From Bacteroidales bacterium (GTDB lineage Bacteria; Bacteroidota; Bacteroidia; Bacteroidales; Lentimicrobiaceae): a stretch of DNA of 64,000 nt. Below, piece by piece: positions 36,370 to 46,248 of this stretch; within the stretch, counting starts at the first letter, position 1; every line of letters begins with the position of its first letter. Location: assembly GCA_022837485.1 (NCBI GenBank), contig JALHHH010000014.1, positions 6,436 through 70,435 on the forward strand, read 5' to 3'. Below the pieces are notes generated by a model. That model worked only from the letters and a program-made list of their open reading frames with translations. It was not told the DNA's origin and did no database searches. The position numbers and the translations under genes are program-made.

Positions 36370-37659
36370 ATGAATTTTGTTGAAGAATTGCAGTGGCGCG
36401 GAATGGTTCATACCGTAATGCCGGGAACAGAAGAACTGCTTAATAAAGAGATGATTTCGGCTTATGTGGGGATTGATCCAACAGCCGATTCGCTGCATAT
36501 CGGCCATCTGGTGGGTGTAATGATGCTGAAGCACCTGCAGCGCAGCGGGCATAAGCCCATTGTGCTGGTGGGCGGAGCTACTGGTATGATAGGCGACCCT
36601 TCCGGAAAATCAGAGGAACGAAACCTGCTCGACGAAGAAACTCTAAGACATAACCAGGAATGCCTGAAAAAACAGCTCAGAAAACTGCTCGACTTCGATA
36701 CCGACGCCCCCAACCGCGCCGAAATGGTGAACAATTACGACTGGATGAAGGACTTTTCGTTCCTTAGCTTTATCCGCGATGTTGGCAAGCACATCACCGT
36801 AAACTACATGATGGCAAAGGACTCGGTAAAAAAACGCCTTACGGGTGAAGCCGGAGAGGGGATGTCGTTTACCGAATTTACCTACCAGCTGGTACAGGGG
36901 TATGATTTTCTGCACCTCTACCAGCACAACAACTGCAAATTGCAGATGGGCGGTTCCGACCAGTGGGGAAACATCACTACCGGCACCGAGCTTATCCGGC
37001 GAAAAACCGGAGGAGAAGCCTATGCCCTCACCTGTCCGCTGATTACCAAAGCCGACGGCGGCAAATTCGGAAAAACGGAAACGGGCAATGTATGGCTCGA
37101 CCCGGCCAGAACTTCACCGTACAGGTTTTACCAGTTCTGGCTCAACACCTCCGATGCCGATGCCGAAAAATACATCCGTATTTTCACTCTTTACGGAAAA
37201 GAGGAAATTGATGTTATGATTGCCGAACACCAGGCCGCTCCCCATCTGAGGGTGCTACAGAAAGCACTGGCAAAGGATATCACCATCCGCATCCACTCCG
37301 AAACCGATTACCTCTCGGCCGTTGAAGCCTCCGAAATACTCTTTGGCAAGGGAACCGCCGAAGCCCTGCACCGCCTGGATGAAGATACCCTTATCTCGGT
37401 ATTTGAGGGCGTTCCGCAATACGAATTAAACACCGCTGACCTGTCTGCCGGAATCGGTATTGTTGACCTGGTTGCCGAAAAAACTACGATCTTCCCCTCA
37501 AAAGGCGAAGCCCGCCGTATGCTGAAAGACGGAGGCGTTCAGATAAACAAAACCAAAGTAAGCGAAGAGTTTATTGCGGATGCCTCGCAGCTGCTGAGCA
37601 GCAAATACCTGCTGGTGCAGAAAGGGAAGAAGAATTACTATCTACTGATAGTGAAGTAA
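36370..37659 (+). CDS. tyrS: Tyrosine--tRNA ligase
   Basis: 429 residues, normal TyrRS length. Class I features: AYVGIDPTADSLHIGHLVG (HIGH motif, about 36-54), the KMSKS equivalent KFGKT near 235, and a C-terminal S4 RNA-binding domain (FPSKGEARRMLKDGGVQIN). It charges tRNA-Tyr in the cytoplasm. No defect seen. Confidence 0.98.
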   Translation: MNFVEELQWRGMVHTVMPGTEELLNKEMISAYVGIDPTADSLHIGHLVGVMMLKHLQRSGHKPIVLVGGATGMIGDPSGKSEERNLLDEETLRHNQECLKKQLRKLLDFDTDAPNRAEMVNNYDWMKDFSFLSFIRDVGKHITVNYMMAKDSVKKRLTGEAGEGMSFTEFTYQLVQGYDFLHLYQHNNCKLQMGGSDQWGNITTGTELIRRKTGGEAYALTCPLITKADGGKFGKTETGNVWLDPARTSPYRFYQFWLNTSDADAEKYIRIFTLYGKEEIDVMIAEHQAAPHLRVLQKALAKDITIRIHSETDYLSAVEASEILFGKGTAEALHRLDEDTLISVFEGVPQYELNTADLSAGIGIVDLVAEKTTIFPSKGEARRMLKDGGVQINKTKVSEEFIADASQLLSSKYLLVQKGKKNYYLLIVK

Positions 37660-37892
37660 TTGCGGATTGGTTACCAAGGACTTTCTACCGTTACAAACAA
37701 AACCTCTCGTTACTCGTCCATTGCTGAAATGTTGAGGTTGAAGAATTATAATAATCAGTAATTCTTTCAAACCGCATTGTCCTTTCCAGGGAAGGATTTT
37801 TAGATCCGAAATTCAAAATCCGCAAGCAATCCGCAAAATCTTCGCCTTGTCTCCCATTCCCCGGGTCCCCTTGTCACTGTCTGATGAGTCTT
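37660..37892. repeat. ORF-less low-complexity islet between tyrS and purN
   Basis: Directly after the tyrS stop stands AATTGCGGATTGG (about 37661-37673). Its inverted counterpart CAAGCAATCCGCAAAATC follows near 37824, preceded by CCGAAATTCAAAATCCGC and followed by CCTTGTCTCCCATTCCCC and CCCCTTGTCACTGTC. The same two motif classes (GCGGATT and GACAAGG) recur at 41931-41990, 53326-53341, 53970-53985, 57839-57990 and 58554-58564. No ORF lies between the arms. Confidence 0.6.
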
Positions 37893-37918
37893 CCTTTTCA
37901 GTGGGAAGCCCGTCCCTC

Positions 37919-38482
37919 CTATCCAAGCAATAGTTCAATCGCTTTAGGATAGTGCTCGTATTCAAGCTGATGCACTCTTTCGGCCAGGGTTTCCGGTGTA
38001 TCACCGGGCAGTACCGGGCATTTTACCTGCAACAGGATTTTGCCGCGGTCGTAAACCTCGTCTATCAGATGAATGGTGATTCCCGATTCTTTTTCACCGG
38101 CTTCAATAACCGCTTCATGAACGGCCATTCCAAACATCCCCTTACCTCCAAATTTTGGCAGCAGAGCCGGATGAATATTTACAATTTTCCCTGAAAAGGC
38201 ACGGGTCAGATTGCCCGGAACCAGCCAAAGGAAACCGGCCAGAACGATAAGATCGGTTTCCCGGATACAAAGGTCGCGCAACACCGCATCCCCCGCGTAA
38301 AACATCTCCCGGTCGAACAAGACCAGCGGAATATTCAGTCTTTTAGCACGTTGAATCACAATTGCTTTGGGATTGTTTGTGTAAAAGGCTTCTACCCTGG
38401 CTTTCAAACTCTTTTGAAAGTAACCGGCTATGTTTTCGGCATTGCTGCCGCTGCCTGATGCAAAAATGGCTATTCGTTTCAT
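37919..38482 (-). CDS. purN: Phosphoribosylglycinamide formyltransferase
   Basis: 187 residues. FASGSGSNAENIAGYF at the N-terminus, the folate/catalytic region VNIHPALLPKFGGKGM (Asn and His of the active site) and the aspartate in LIDEVYDRGKIL are present. It formylates GAR with 10-formyl-THF in purine synthesis. Full length; convergent with tyrS. Confidence 0.96.
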   Translation of the reverse strand: MKRIAIFASGSGSNAENIAGYFQKSLKARVEAFYTNNPKAIVIQRAKRLNIPLVLFDREMFYAGDAVLRDLCIRETDLIVLAGFLWLVPGNLTRAFSGKIVNIHPALLPKFGGKGMFGMAVHEAVIEAGEKESGITIHLIDEVYDRGKILLQVKCPVLPGDTPETLAERVHQLEYEHYPKAIELLLG

Positions 38483-38498
38483 GGAATCGGTTTCTGAG

Positions 38499-38506
38499 CA
38501 AAAGTA
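38499..38506 (-). promoter_or_regulatory. -7 box for purN
   Basis: Minus-strand TACTTTTG, full consensus, 16 bases upstream of the purN start. Confidence 0.5.
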
Positions 38507-38599
38507 GGCAGAAATCGCATGGGTTGTTCCTTACGCGGGGCATTACTTGTCGGACAAAACCATTGAATGCAGCCGGAAAACGGCAGATCCGTGAAAAGC

Positions 38600-38651
38600 C
38601 AGGGCTCATAAAGACAGGAATGTAACTGGTTTCCTGTACCTCTGAGCCCTG
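38600..38651 (-). terminator. Strong two-part hairpin downstream of etfA
   Basis: Outer arms CAGGGCTCA (38600-38608) and TGAGCCCTG (38643-38651) pair perfectly; inside them ACAGGAA (38614-38620) pairs with TTCCTGT (38631-38637). On the minus strand the stem is followed by GGCTTTTC, a weak T tract. It lies 60 bases after the etfA stop and before the purN promoter, so a terminator or transcript-end stabiliser is most likely. Confidence 0.65.
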
Positions 38652-38710
38652 ATCTTATGCCTGAAATAAAACCGGATTCAACGGCTCCGGCTGAGCCGGC
38701 GGCAGCTGTA

Positions 38711-39673
38711 TTAATTTCCGGATTTAAATTTTCTGAACGCTTCTGTCATTTTTGGAAGCACCGTTTGCAGGTCGCCAACGATGCCATAGTCGGCAGCGGA
38801 AAAAATGGGCGCTTCGGGATCTTTGTTTACGGCAACGATCACCTTCGATGAACTGATGCCGGCCAGGTGCTGAATGGCTCCTGATATTCCGAGCGCAAAA
38901 TAAAGATTGGGGGCAACCACTTTACCGGTCTGTCCCACATGCTCGTGATGCGGACGCCAACCCTCGTCAGACACCGGCCTCGAACAGGCGGTAGCCGCAC
39001 CCAGCACCCCGGCAAGCTCTTCCAGGGGTTCCCAGTTATCGGCACTGCGCATTCCACGGCCTCCGGATACCACCACATCGGCTTCGCTCAGGAGGATCTT
39101 TCCTGTCTGCACTTCGGTCGACAATACGGTAATTCCGCTTGTTACTGCCGATGCATCCATGGTTTCAACCGCAGCATTTCCTGCAAAAGTTTCAATCCCG
39201 GCGGTATTCTGCGAAAGGGTGATGACTTTAATATCGGTAGTTATCTCAGCCTGCATCAGGGACTTTCCCGAAAAGGCTTTTTTGCTTACCACAAACGGCT
39301 GATATGAAACCGGCAATCCGTTAACAGCGCTCACCAGTCCGGCATTCAGGCGCACGGCAACGCGGGGCGCGAGGGCTTTTCCGGTAACGTTGTGGGCCAT
39401 TACAACCAGTGTTGCCCCGCTGTTTTGGGCAGCAGCGGCAATCAGCGATGCATAAGCCCTGTCATCAAGAGGAACATCGGTTTCGGCCGATAATATAGTG
39501 CCGGCACCATAGGCTCCGAGGTTTTTCAATTCATCTTCAGCCACTTTGCCTATGGAAAGAAGGGTTACGCTGCCACCCAATCCGTTGGCCAGACGCTTGC
39601 CGTATGAAACAAGTTCGTAAGTGCTCTTTTTGAACTTGCCGTTCCGGTTTTCTATATAAACGAGTACTGACAT
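38711..39673 (-). CDS. etfA: Electron transfer flavoprotein subunit alpha
   Basis: 320 residues. The C-terminal FAD-binding half is clear: GRGMRSADNWEPLEELAG, the RPVSDEGW segment and the signature LYFALGISGAIQHLAGISSS. It carries electrons with EtfB from acyl-CoA dehydrogenases. It lies 21 bases after etfB and follows an acyl-CoA dehydrogenase gene, so the three form one functional unit. Confidence 0.96.
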   Translation of the reverse strand: MSVLVYIENRNGKFKKSTYELVSYGKRLANGLGGSVTLLSIGKVAEDELKNLGAYGAGTILSAETDVPLDDRAYASLIAAAAQNSGATLVVMAHNVTGKALAPRVAVRLNAGLVSAVNGLPVSYQPFVVSKKAFSGKSLMQAEITTDIKVITLSQNTAGIETFAGNAAVETMDASAVTSGITVLSTEVQTGKILLSEADVVVSGGRGMRSADNWEPLEELAGVLGAATACSRPVSDEGWRPHHEHVGQTGKVVAPNLYFALGISGAIQHLAGISSSKVIVAVNKDPEAPIFSAADYGIVGDLQTVLPKMTEAFRKFKSGN

Positions 39674-39694
39674 ATCGTATTCTTTTAAAGTTGG

Positions 39695-40444
39695 TTAAAT
39701 AACCCTGGCTTCGGTGTGCAGCAGGTGAACGAGTTCATCTATATTTTCCGGGTCAATCATCTTGCAGGCCGATTTCTGCGGAGGCGCCTGGTAACCGACA
39801 ACCTTACTGCCCGGAGCCGCAGCAGTAGCAGCCACCACTTTCAGGGGTTTGGTGCGGGCGGTCATAATTCCGCGCATCGAAGGGATTCTCGGGTTGATGG
39901 CAATTCCTTTCTGTACAATCAGAACCACCGGTGCTGAGGTTTCTATGCTTTGTTTGCCGCCGTCAATTTCGCGGGTTACTTTGATGCTGTTCCCATCGAG
40001 GTTGAGCGAACTGACTGCTGAAACGGAATTGTAATCCAGCAATTCGGCAAGCATTCCACCCACGGCCGATCCGTTGTAGTCGCTCGACTCAATGCCGCAG
40101 AGGATTACATCAAAAGGTTCCCCTTTAACGGCATGTGCTAACTGAGTTGCAGTAAACAGCGAATCGCCGCCTGCAGCATCCACCCTGATGGCGTCGTCGG
40201 CACCGCAGGCCAGGGCTTTGCGCAGGGTTGGATCGGCATCGGCGCCACCGGCTGTTATTACGGTTATTTTCTGAACCAGTGCAGGATGGGCCTCTTTCAG
40301 CTCAATGGCACGGGTAAGGGCAAGTTCGTCCCAGGGATTGATGATCCACTGTACGCCCGAATAATCCACCGCCTTCATATCCGCACTGTACTTGATGCGG
40401 GTGGTGGTGTCGGGAACATTGCTTATACAAACAAGGATGTTCAT
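39695..40444 (-). CDS. etfB: Electron transfer flavoprotein subunit beta
   Basis: 249 residues starting MNILVCISNVPDTTTRIKYS; NPWDELALTRAIELKEAHP and the nucleotide-binding DVILCGIESSDYNGSAVG are typical of EtfB. Partner of EtfA. Whether the pair bifurcates electrons to ferredoxin cannot be decided from sequence reading alone. Confidence 0.95.
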   Translation of the reverse strand: MNILVCISNVPDTTTRIKYSADMKAVDYSGVQWIINPWDELALTRAIELKEAHPALVQKITVITAGGADADPTLRKALACGADDAIRVDAAGGDSLFTATQLAHAVKGEPFDVILCGIESSDYNGSAVGGMLAELLDYNSVSAVSSLNLDGNSIKVTREIDGGKQSIETSAPVVLIVQKGIAINPRIPSMRGIMTARTKPLKVVAATAAAPGSKVVGYQAPPQKSACKMIDPENIDELVHLLHTEARVI

Positions 40445-40497
40445 TGATTGGTTGATTAGTTAATTAGAGGATGAATCCGAAATCCGCAATTCAAAAT
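40445..40497. repeat. Low-complexity junction between etfB and the acyl-CoA dehydrogenase
   Basis: The 53-base gap consists of GGTTGATTAGTTAATTAGAGG followed by CCGAAATCCGCAATTCAAAA, members of the GATTAG and GCGGATT classes seen in other junctions of this window. Confidence 0.5.
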
Positions 40498-41643
40498 CTA
40501 AAATTCATTAAGGACTTGTCGTGAGATAACGATTTGCTGAATTTCAGAGGTTCCTTCATAGATTTGTGTGAGTTTGGCTTCACGCATCAGGCGTTCCACA
40601 TGGTATTCTTTCACGTATCCGTATCCGCCGTGAATCTGCACGGCTTCGGTGGTGACTTCCATGGCAATTTCGGCGGCATAATATTTGGCCATGGCGCTGG
40701 CATAGCCGTAAGGTTTTCCCTGATCTTTCAGCCATGCAGCCTTCAGGCACAGGTTTCGGGCATTTTCGATCTTAACTGCCATATCTGCCAGCTTAAAGGC
40801 TACCGATTGATGATTGGCAATTTCGGTTCCGAACGCTTTTCTTTCTTTGGAATATTTTACCGCCCGTTCAAACGCCCCTGAGGCGATGCCCAAGGCCTGG
40901 GCTGCAATGCCGATTCTGCCGCCTTCCAGGGTCTTCATGGCGAACTTGAACCCAAAGCCATCTTCACCGATCCGGTTTTCTTTGGGTACTTTTACATCGT
41001 TGAACATGACGGAATGGGTGTCGGAGCTGCGCATGCCCATTTTGTCTTCATGCGGGCCAACACTGATGCCCGGTGAGTGGCGGTCAACGATCAGCACATT
41101 GATTCCCTTGTGCCCCTTTTCGGGATGGGTTTGGGCAATCACCAGGTAAGTGCCGGCAGTATTTCCGTTGGTAATCCAGTTTTTGGTTCCGTTGAGCAGG
41201 TAATAATCTCCCTTGTCTTCGGCCGTGGTGCGTTGTGAGGTGGCATCCGATCCGGCTTCGGGTTCCGAAAGCAAAAAGGCGCCGATTTTTTCTCCGCGTG
41301 CCAACGGTTTCAGGAATTTTTCCTTTTGCGCTTCGGTGCCGAATTTTTCAATTCCGTAACAAACCAGGGAGTTGTTCACCGACATGATTACGCTTACCGA
41401 AGAGTCAACCTTTGAAATTTCTTCCATGGCCAGCACATACGAAACGGTATCCATACCGCCACCATCGTATTCCGGGTCCACCAGCATACCCATAAAACCC
41501 AGTTCCGACAGGGCTTTCACATGTTCGGTGGGATAAATGGCGTGAGTGTCGCGCTCAATCACGTCTTTAATCAGTTCGCGCTGGGCATAATCGCGGGCAG
41601 CCTGCTGAATCATCAACTGCTCTTCCGAAAATTCAAAATTCAT
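40498..41643 (-). CDS. Acyl-CoA dehydrogenase (short-chain, butyryl-CoA type likely)
   Basis: 381 residues from the ATG at 41643 (MNFEFSEEQLMIQQAA), chosen as the standard family start. FAD/substrate motifs are present (LLSEPEAGSDATSQRT; IHGGYGYVKEYHVERLMREA) and the catalytic glutamate lies in QIYEGTSEIQQIV. With etfAB downstream and ptb-buk 2.5 kb away, a butyryl-CoA dehydrogenase role is likely. A second family member at 56687 belongs to the leucine cluster. Confidence 0.93.
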   Translation of the reverse strand: MNFEFSEEQLMIQQAARDYAQRELIKDVIERDTHAIYPTEHVKALSELGFMGMLVDPEYDGGGMDTVSYVLAMEEISKVDSSVSVIMSVNNSLVCYGIEKFGTEAQKEKFLKPLARGEKIGAFLLSEPEAGSDATSQRTTAEDKGDYYLLNGTKNWITNGNTAGTYLVIAQTHPEKGHKGINVLIVDRHSPGISVGPHEDKMGMRSSDTHSVMFNDVKVPKENRIGEDGFGFKFAMKTLEGGRIGIAAQALGIASGAFERAVKYSKERKAFGTEIANHQSVAFKLADMAVKIENARNLCLKAAWLKDQGKPYGYASAMAKYYAAEIAMEVTTEAVQIHGGYGYVKEYHVERLMREAKLTQIYEGTSEIQQIVISRQVLNEF

Positions 41644-42247
41644 AGCCGGGAAATTTGTTAATTTTTTGATAAAATACCTGAAATGCCTGATAAACAAGAA
41701 AACTGAACAATGTGTTCAGCCTTTTTCATGGTTTTATTGCATTTGGTCATGATATTCTGTACCCTGATTTACCGAAGAAAAAGGGCAGGCTTCTGCGGCC
41801 TTACTGCCGCTAAGGTAATCATATTTACCAATATAGATGTATTGTATGGGGAATTTTTTGCAAACGATTGCGGGAAGGGGGGACGAGGGACGCTGTTGCC
41901 GGGATAATCGATTTTCATAGCAACGGACAAGGCGACGGGGAGACGGGGGGACCAGGGGAAGGCGGATTTTGAATTGCGGATTGCGGATTAGGCTTCTCGA
42001 GCCAATGGTGGTGGGAATTCGGACACTTGTTTGATGCGTAACCTGGTCTTTTCTTATGGAATTATTTGAAGTCCCCGGTTTCAACAATAAAAATATCTGT
42101 ATATGTTGTATTTAGAGTACAGGATCCGCATTTTCACTTTGCTTCATTTCGTTTTGCGAAGCAAATTTTTGTGTTTCACAGCGTTACTTCAGCTCATCAG
42201 CTAATCAGCTAATCCTCAAATCCTCTCATCATCTCATCCTTAAATTC
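41644..42247. repeat. 604-base gene-free region with low-complexity blocks
   Basis: Contains GACAAGGCGACGGGGAGACG (from about 41930), then a second G-rich block, GCGGATTTTGAATTGCGG and ATTGCGGATTAGG (to about 41990), and near the other end CAGCTAATCAGCTAATCC and CTCTCATCATCTCATCC (about 42190-42240). These are the arm motifs that elsewhere bound small-ORF islets, but no ORF is between them here. Short frames in the region look random. Confidence 0.5.
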
Positions 42248-43864
42248 TCACTTCCTCCTCTGAGTTACCGCGACCAGCAACAACAACACCAGGCCCAGCA
42301 CCGAACCACGGGCAATGTAATCGCCGTAGCGCACATAAAACGTAATTTTATCATTGGCGTTTATTTCCTGCCTGATTACTGCGGTTTCCCAGTAGGGGGT
42401 GGGTTGCAGTATATCGCCGCGCTGGTTTACAAAACATGAGATTCCTGTGTTGGCCGAGCGGGCCACGCTGCGCCGGGTTTCGATTGCCCTTACCGATGAA
42501 AACAGCGCATGCTGCCGGTGCCCGGCGGTATTGCCCCACCAGCCGTCGTTGGTGATAACAAAAATCATATTGGAGCCGTTGCGCACAAACCCGGCCACAA
42601 ATTCCCCGTAAACCGATTCATAACAGATTACCGGGGAGATCTTTAAGGTGTCGTTGATGGTGAAAGGGATTCTTTCGGGATCGGTTCCGAGTTGACCGAC
42701 CGTTCCGCCCAAATCAATGGCAAAATCGCCCAGCGGCTTCAGCAGCCAGGGGAAAGGCATCAGCTCCACCCCGGGGGTGAGTTTTGATTTGTGGGTGCGC
42801 TGCAGGTCGGGATAATTTCTGAAAAGGAAGGCAGTATTATATGCATCGTAATGCCCTTCCCTGTTTCTGAATTTTCTGGCTGTAGGGGGAATCTCCTCTC
42901 CGGGCTCATAGGAGCGGTAGGTGGAATAACCCACCACAACTCCCGCCTGTGGCAACGCACGCAGCAAGCCATTCCTGAACATATTGATGGTGGGATGGTC
43001 TTCCAGATCGTTCTCCCAGATCATTAAACCCGACGACCAGTTAGGTTGAACCATGGATTCGGGAAAAACAACAAAATCGGTGAGGCTGTCGGCTTTGGTG
43101 AGCGCCAGTTCGGTGGCATGTTCTATTACTAAATCGGCCGGAAGCTCATATTGTTCCTCATACGGGTCGATGTTGGGCTGTACCACCACCACATCAACAG
43201 GGGCCGTTTTTTCACTGTAAGTGTAATACATCAGCAGTGATACCGCCAGCGGCAGCGCCATCACCGCAAGGGGCAGCCACAACCTACGGAACGCAATCTT
43301 TAAAGATGTTCCGTCAAGCCACGACTGTATGACTTTATAAACAAGTATGTTGATCACGAGTGCCCACAGGCTTCCGCCGAACATGCCGGTAAATTCGTAC
43401 CACTGCATCCACGAAGGCCAGGCCGAAAAACCGTTACCCAGACTCAGCCACGGCCAGTTGAGGTCCCAGTGGTGGTGAAGGAATTCGAAGGAAATCCAGG
43501 CAAAAATTAATCCGAGGTATCCCTGCGAAGGATTTTTAAGCCGGCGGCGCATAAAATGAAACAGCCAGAAGGTAAGCGACATGAACACCGAGTTAATCAG
43601 CACAGCCATGGTTACCCCGAAGAAGGTGGAATTATAAATCCACCAGGTGGTGAGGCCGTTCCAGATAATGAATGCGGGCCATACCCGGAAGAAAATCCCG
43701 AAAGAATGGTTGTTGCTTCTGTTCGACAGGAAGTAACCCTCCATCAGCAGCAGGGGGACAAAAGCCACAAACAGCAGGGGCGGGAATCCATTGGCCGGCC
43801 AGGCCAGGGAGAATAACAATCCTGAAATCAGGGAATAAAATGAGAGAAAAGGAGGCTTTTTCAT
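42248..43864 (-). CDS. lnt: Apolipoprotein N-acyltransferase
   Basis: 538 residues. About six N-terminal membrane segments, then a CN-hydrolase domain with the catalytic triad regions FPESMVQPNW (Glu), HKSKLTPGVELMPF (Lys) and SPVICYESVYGEF (Cys). It adds the third acyl chain to lipoproteins in the inner membrane, relevant to the many lipoproteins in this window. One further membrane segment at the C-terminus. Confidence 0.95.
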   Translation of the reverse strand: MKKPPFLSFYSLISGLLFSLAWPANGFPPLLFVAFVPLLLMEGYFLSNRSNNHSFGIFFRVWPAFIIWNGLTTWWIYNSTFFGVTMAVLINSVFMSLTFWLFHFMRRRLKNPSQGYLGLIFAWISFEFLHHHWDLNWPWLSLGNGFSAWPSWMQWYEFTGMFGGSLWALVINILVYKVIQSWLDGTSLKIAFRRLWLPLAVMALPLAVSLLMYYTYSEKTAPVDVVVVQPNIDPYEEQYELPADLVIEHATELALTKADSLTDFVVFPESMVQPNWSSGLMIWENDLEDHPTINMFRNGLLRALPQAGVVVGYSTYRSYEPGEEIPPTARKFRNREGHYDAYNTAFLFRNYPDLQRTHKSKLTPGVELMPFPWLLKPLGDFAIDLGGTVGQLGTDPERIPFTINDTLKISPVICYESVYGEFVAGFVRNGSNMIFVITNDGWWGNTAGHRQHALFSSVRAIETRRSVARSANTGISCFVNQRGDILQPTPYWETAVIRQEINANDKITFYVRYGDYIARGSVLGLVLLLLVAVTQRRK

Positions 43865-43884
43865 GAATCGGGAATCTGTTCAGG

Positions 43885-43892
43885 CAAAATTA
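43885..43892 (-). promoter_or_regulatory. -7 box for lnt
   Basis: Minus-strand TAATTTTG, full consensus, 20 bases upstream of the lnt start. Confidence 0.5.
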
Positions 43893-44067
43893 TCAAACCC
43901 TGCGGATTTATCGTAAAGTGATTTTTAATTCCGCGTCAGCACGGATGTTTACCAATTGTTTATAAACCAAAATTATGTCTGAAAAGTTCCTTTAATACGT
44001 GAAATCTCCGGCGATAAAACTTTTACCCGCAGAACCGATTATTGTTAGTAAATTAACACAGAATTGG

Positions 44068-44075
44068 TAATTTTG
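44068..44075 (+). promoter_or_regulatory. -7 box (TAATTTTG) for ptb-buk
   Basis: Full consensus 75 bases upstream of ptb; a TTG lies 23 bases upstream of it. The gene also has a strong GGAGG ribosome site 7 bases before the ATG, unusual in Bacteroidota. Confidence 0.5.
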
Positions 44076-44149
44076 CACAACTTTTAGTTGCAAGTATCGC
44101 ATTATCAATATTTTTACATAACCAACCAAACCATTAAACGGAGGATTAC

Positions 44150-45055
44150 ATGGCAATAACGAAACTGGACCAGATGTTTGAAGTCCTGAAGTCGAAAAGC
44201 AAAAAAAGACTGGTGGCGGCCTATGCAAATGATTCACATACCATTGAGGCTGTGAGTGAAGCTGTTGACAAGGGCATTATTGATGGAACGCTTGTGGGAG
44301 ATAAAGAAACCATGCTGCAGGTTTGCAGTCAGTTAAATATAAATCCCGGAAAATTCCGCCTGGTGCACGAGCCCAACGAAGGAAAAGCTGCCGCTGTTGC
44401 CGTAAAGCTGATCAACGACGGGGAAGGTGAACTGCTGATGAAAGGGTTGGTAAGCACCGACAAATACATGAAAGCCATTCTTAACAAAGAGAATGGACTG
44501 ATGGATCCGGGCGCTATCCTCAGCCACGTTACCGTGATTGAGAACCCGAACTATGAGAAGCTTATGATTGTGGGCGATGTGGCCATAATCCCCCTTCCGG
44601 AGTTCAAGCAAAAAGTTGCCATCCTGAACTATCTGGTAAATACCGCCAAGGCGCTTGGCATAGAAAAGCCGAAAGTGGCCGTTATCAGCGCTTCGGAGCA
44701 GGTTTTGCCGGGCATCCCTTCGTGTGCCGAAGCAGCGTTGCTGTCGAAGATGGCCGACCGTGGTCAGATCAGCGGCGCTTATGTGGATGGCCCGCTGGCG
44801 CTGGATGCAGCCATCGACAAGGAATCCGCGCAGATCAAGAAACTCTCCGGGCCCGTTGCCGGGGACGCCGACTGCCTGCTCTTCCCCAATATCGAATCGG
44901 GAAATGTTTTCTATAAAGCCAATACCAAGCTGGCAAAGGCGGAACTGGGTGCATTTGTTGCAGGCGCCCGTGTTCCCTGCGTGTTGTCATCGCGCGGCGA
45001 CAGCGCCATTACAAAACTCTACAGCATTGCGCTGGCAGCGCTGATCGCGAAGTAA
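44150..45055 (+). CDS. ptb: Phosphate butyryltransferase
   Basis: 301 residues of the phosphate acetyl/butyryltransferase fold (LVSTDKYMKAILNKENGL near 98; AVISASEQVLPGIPSCAEAA near 177; VAGDADCLLFPNIESGNVFY near 240). It exchanges CoA of butyryl-CoA, or a branched acyl-CoA, for phosphate. Butyrate kinase follows after 20 bases, giving one ATP per acid formed. Confidence 0.93.
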   Translation: MAITKLDQMFEVLKSKSKKRLVAAYANDSHTIEAVSEAVDKGIIDGTLVGDKETMLQVCSQLNINPGKFRLVHEPNEGKAAAVAVKLINDGEGELLMKGLVSTDKYMKAILNKENGLMDPGAILSHVTVIENPNYEKLMIVGDVAIIPLPEFKQKVAILNYLVNTAKALGIEKPKVAVISASEQVLPGIPSCAEAALLSKMADRGQISGAYVDGPLALDAAIDKESAQIKKLSGPVAGDADCLLFPNIESGNVFYKANTKLAKAELGAFVAGARVPCVLSSRGDSAITKLYSIALAALIAK

Positions 45056-45075
45056 ACCGCATTAAATAATCCAAA

Positions 45076-46152
45076 ATGGAAGAACTTAGGATTTTAGCCA
45101 TCAATCCGGGCTCTACAAGCACTAAAATTGCTGTTTTCCACGGCCCGAATCCCGTTTTTGTCCGGACGATTGCCCATTCAACCGAAGAACTTTCGGGTTT
45201 TGATAAAATTACCGACCAGTATAATTTCCGCAAGGAGATAATCTACAAACAACTGGAAGAAGCAGGCATAGAGATGGACAGCATCCGGGCCGTGGTTGGC
45301 CGGGGCGGACTTACCAAACCCATCCCCTCCGGGGTTTACGAGGTCAATGAAGCCATGAAGCACGATATGGCCAACAGTCCGATGGGTGAGCATGCCAGCA
45401 ACCTCGGTGGTTTTATTGCCGATGATATTGCAAAGAGCCTGCCCAACGCCCGTGCCTTCATTGCCGACCCGGTGGTGGTCGACGAGCTGGAACCGCTTGC
45501 CAGAGTTTCGGGGCACCCGGAGTTTGCCCGCAAATCGATTTTCCATGCCCTGAACCAGAAAGCCATTGCCCGCCAGCATGCCAAATCCATTATGCGGAAA
45601 TACGAAGACCTAAACCTGATTGTAGTCCACCTTGGGGGCGGCATCAGCGTGGGCGCGCACCGCAAGGGGCAGGTGGTTGACGTAAATCAGGCACTTGACG
45701 GGGAAGGGCCTTTTTCGCCCGAACGAAGCGGAACCTTGCCATCGGCCGATCTCGTAAGACTTTGCTTCAGCGGTAAATATACCCAGAAGGAAATCCTTAC
45801 CATGATCAAGGGCAAAGGCGGTATGGCCGCTTTCCTTGGTACCAACAGCGCCTATGAAGTGGAACAGCGTGCTTTGGCCGGCGATGAATATGCAAAGTTT
45901 ATCTTCGAAGCCATGGCCTTTCAGGTGGCCAAAGCCATCGGTGCCATGAGTACGGTGCTCAAAGGTGAGGTTGACGGCATCCTGATCACCGGCGGCATTG
46001 CGCACGGTAAATGGTTTGTTAACCAGGTAATCGAACGCGTTTACAAAATCGGACCGGTACACGTTTATCCCGGCGAAGACGAAATGCGGGCGCTCGCCGT
46101 CAACGGAATGATGGTGCTGAAAGGCGAAATTGAAGTGAAAGAGTATAAATAG
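45076..46152 (+). CDS. buk: Butyrate kinase
   Basis: 358 residues of the acetokinase family. N-terminal phosphate motif ILAINPGSTSTKIAVF, VVHLGGGISVGAHRKGQVVD near 178, ALDGEGPFSPERSG and the late GILITGGIAHGKWF are all present. It makes ATP and butyrate (or isobutyrate/isovalerate) from the acyl phosphate. Operon with ptb. Confidence 0.96.
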   Translation: MEELRILAINPGSTSTKIAVFHGPNPVFVRTIAHSTEELSGFDKITDQYNFRKEIIYKQLEEAGIEMDSIRAVVGRGGLTKPIPSGVYEVNEAMKHDMANSPMGEHASNLGGFIADDIAKSLPNARAFIADPVVVDELEPLARVSGHPEFARKSIFHALNQKAIARQHAKSIMRKYEDLNLIVVHLGGGISVGAHRKGQVVDVNQALDGEGPFSPERSGTLPSADLVRLCFSGKYTQKEILTMIKGKGGMAAFLGTNSAYEVEQRALAGDEYAKFIFEAMAFQVAKAIGAMSTVLKGEVDGILITGGIAHGKWFVNQVIERVYKIGPVHVYPGEDEMRALAVNGMMVLKGEIEVKEYK

Positions 46153-46248
46153 TTTAAGCCTGATTCAGCTCATTTTGAGTTGCATCTCACAAGAAGCGGT
46201 GTATTCATTCTTTGGATACACTGTTTTCTTTTACTGAATATCGTCTTT

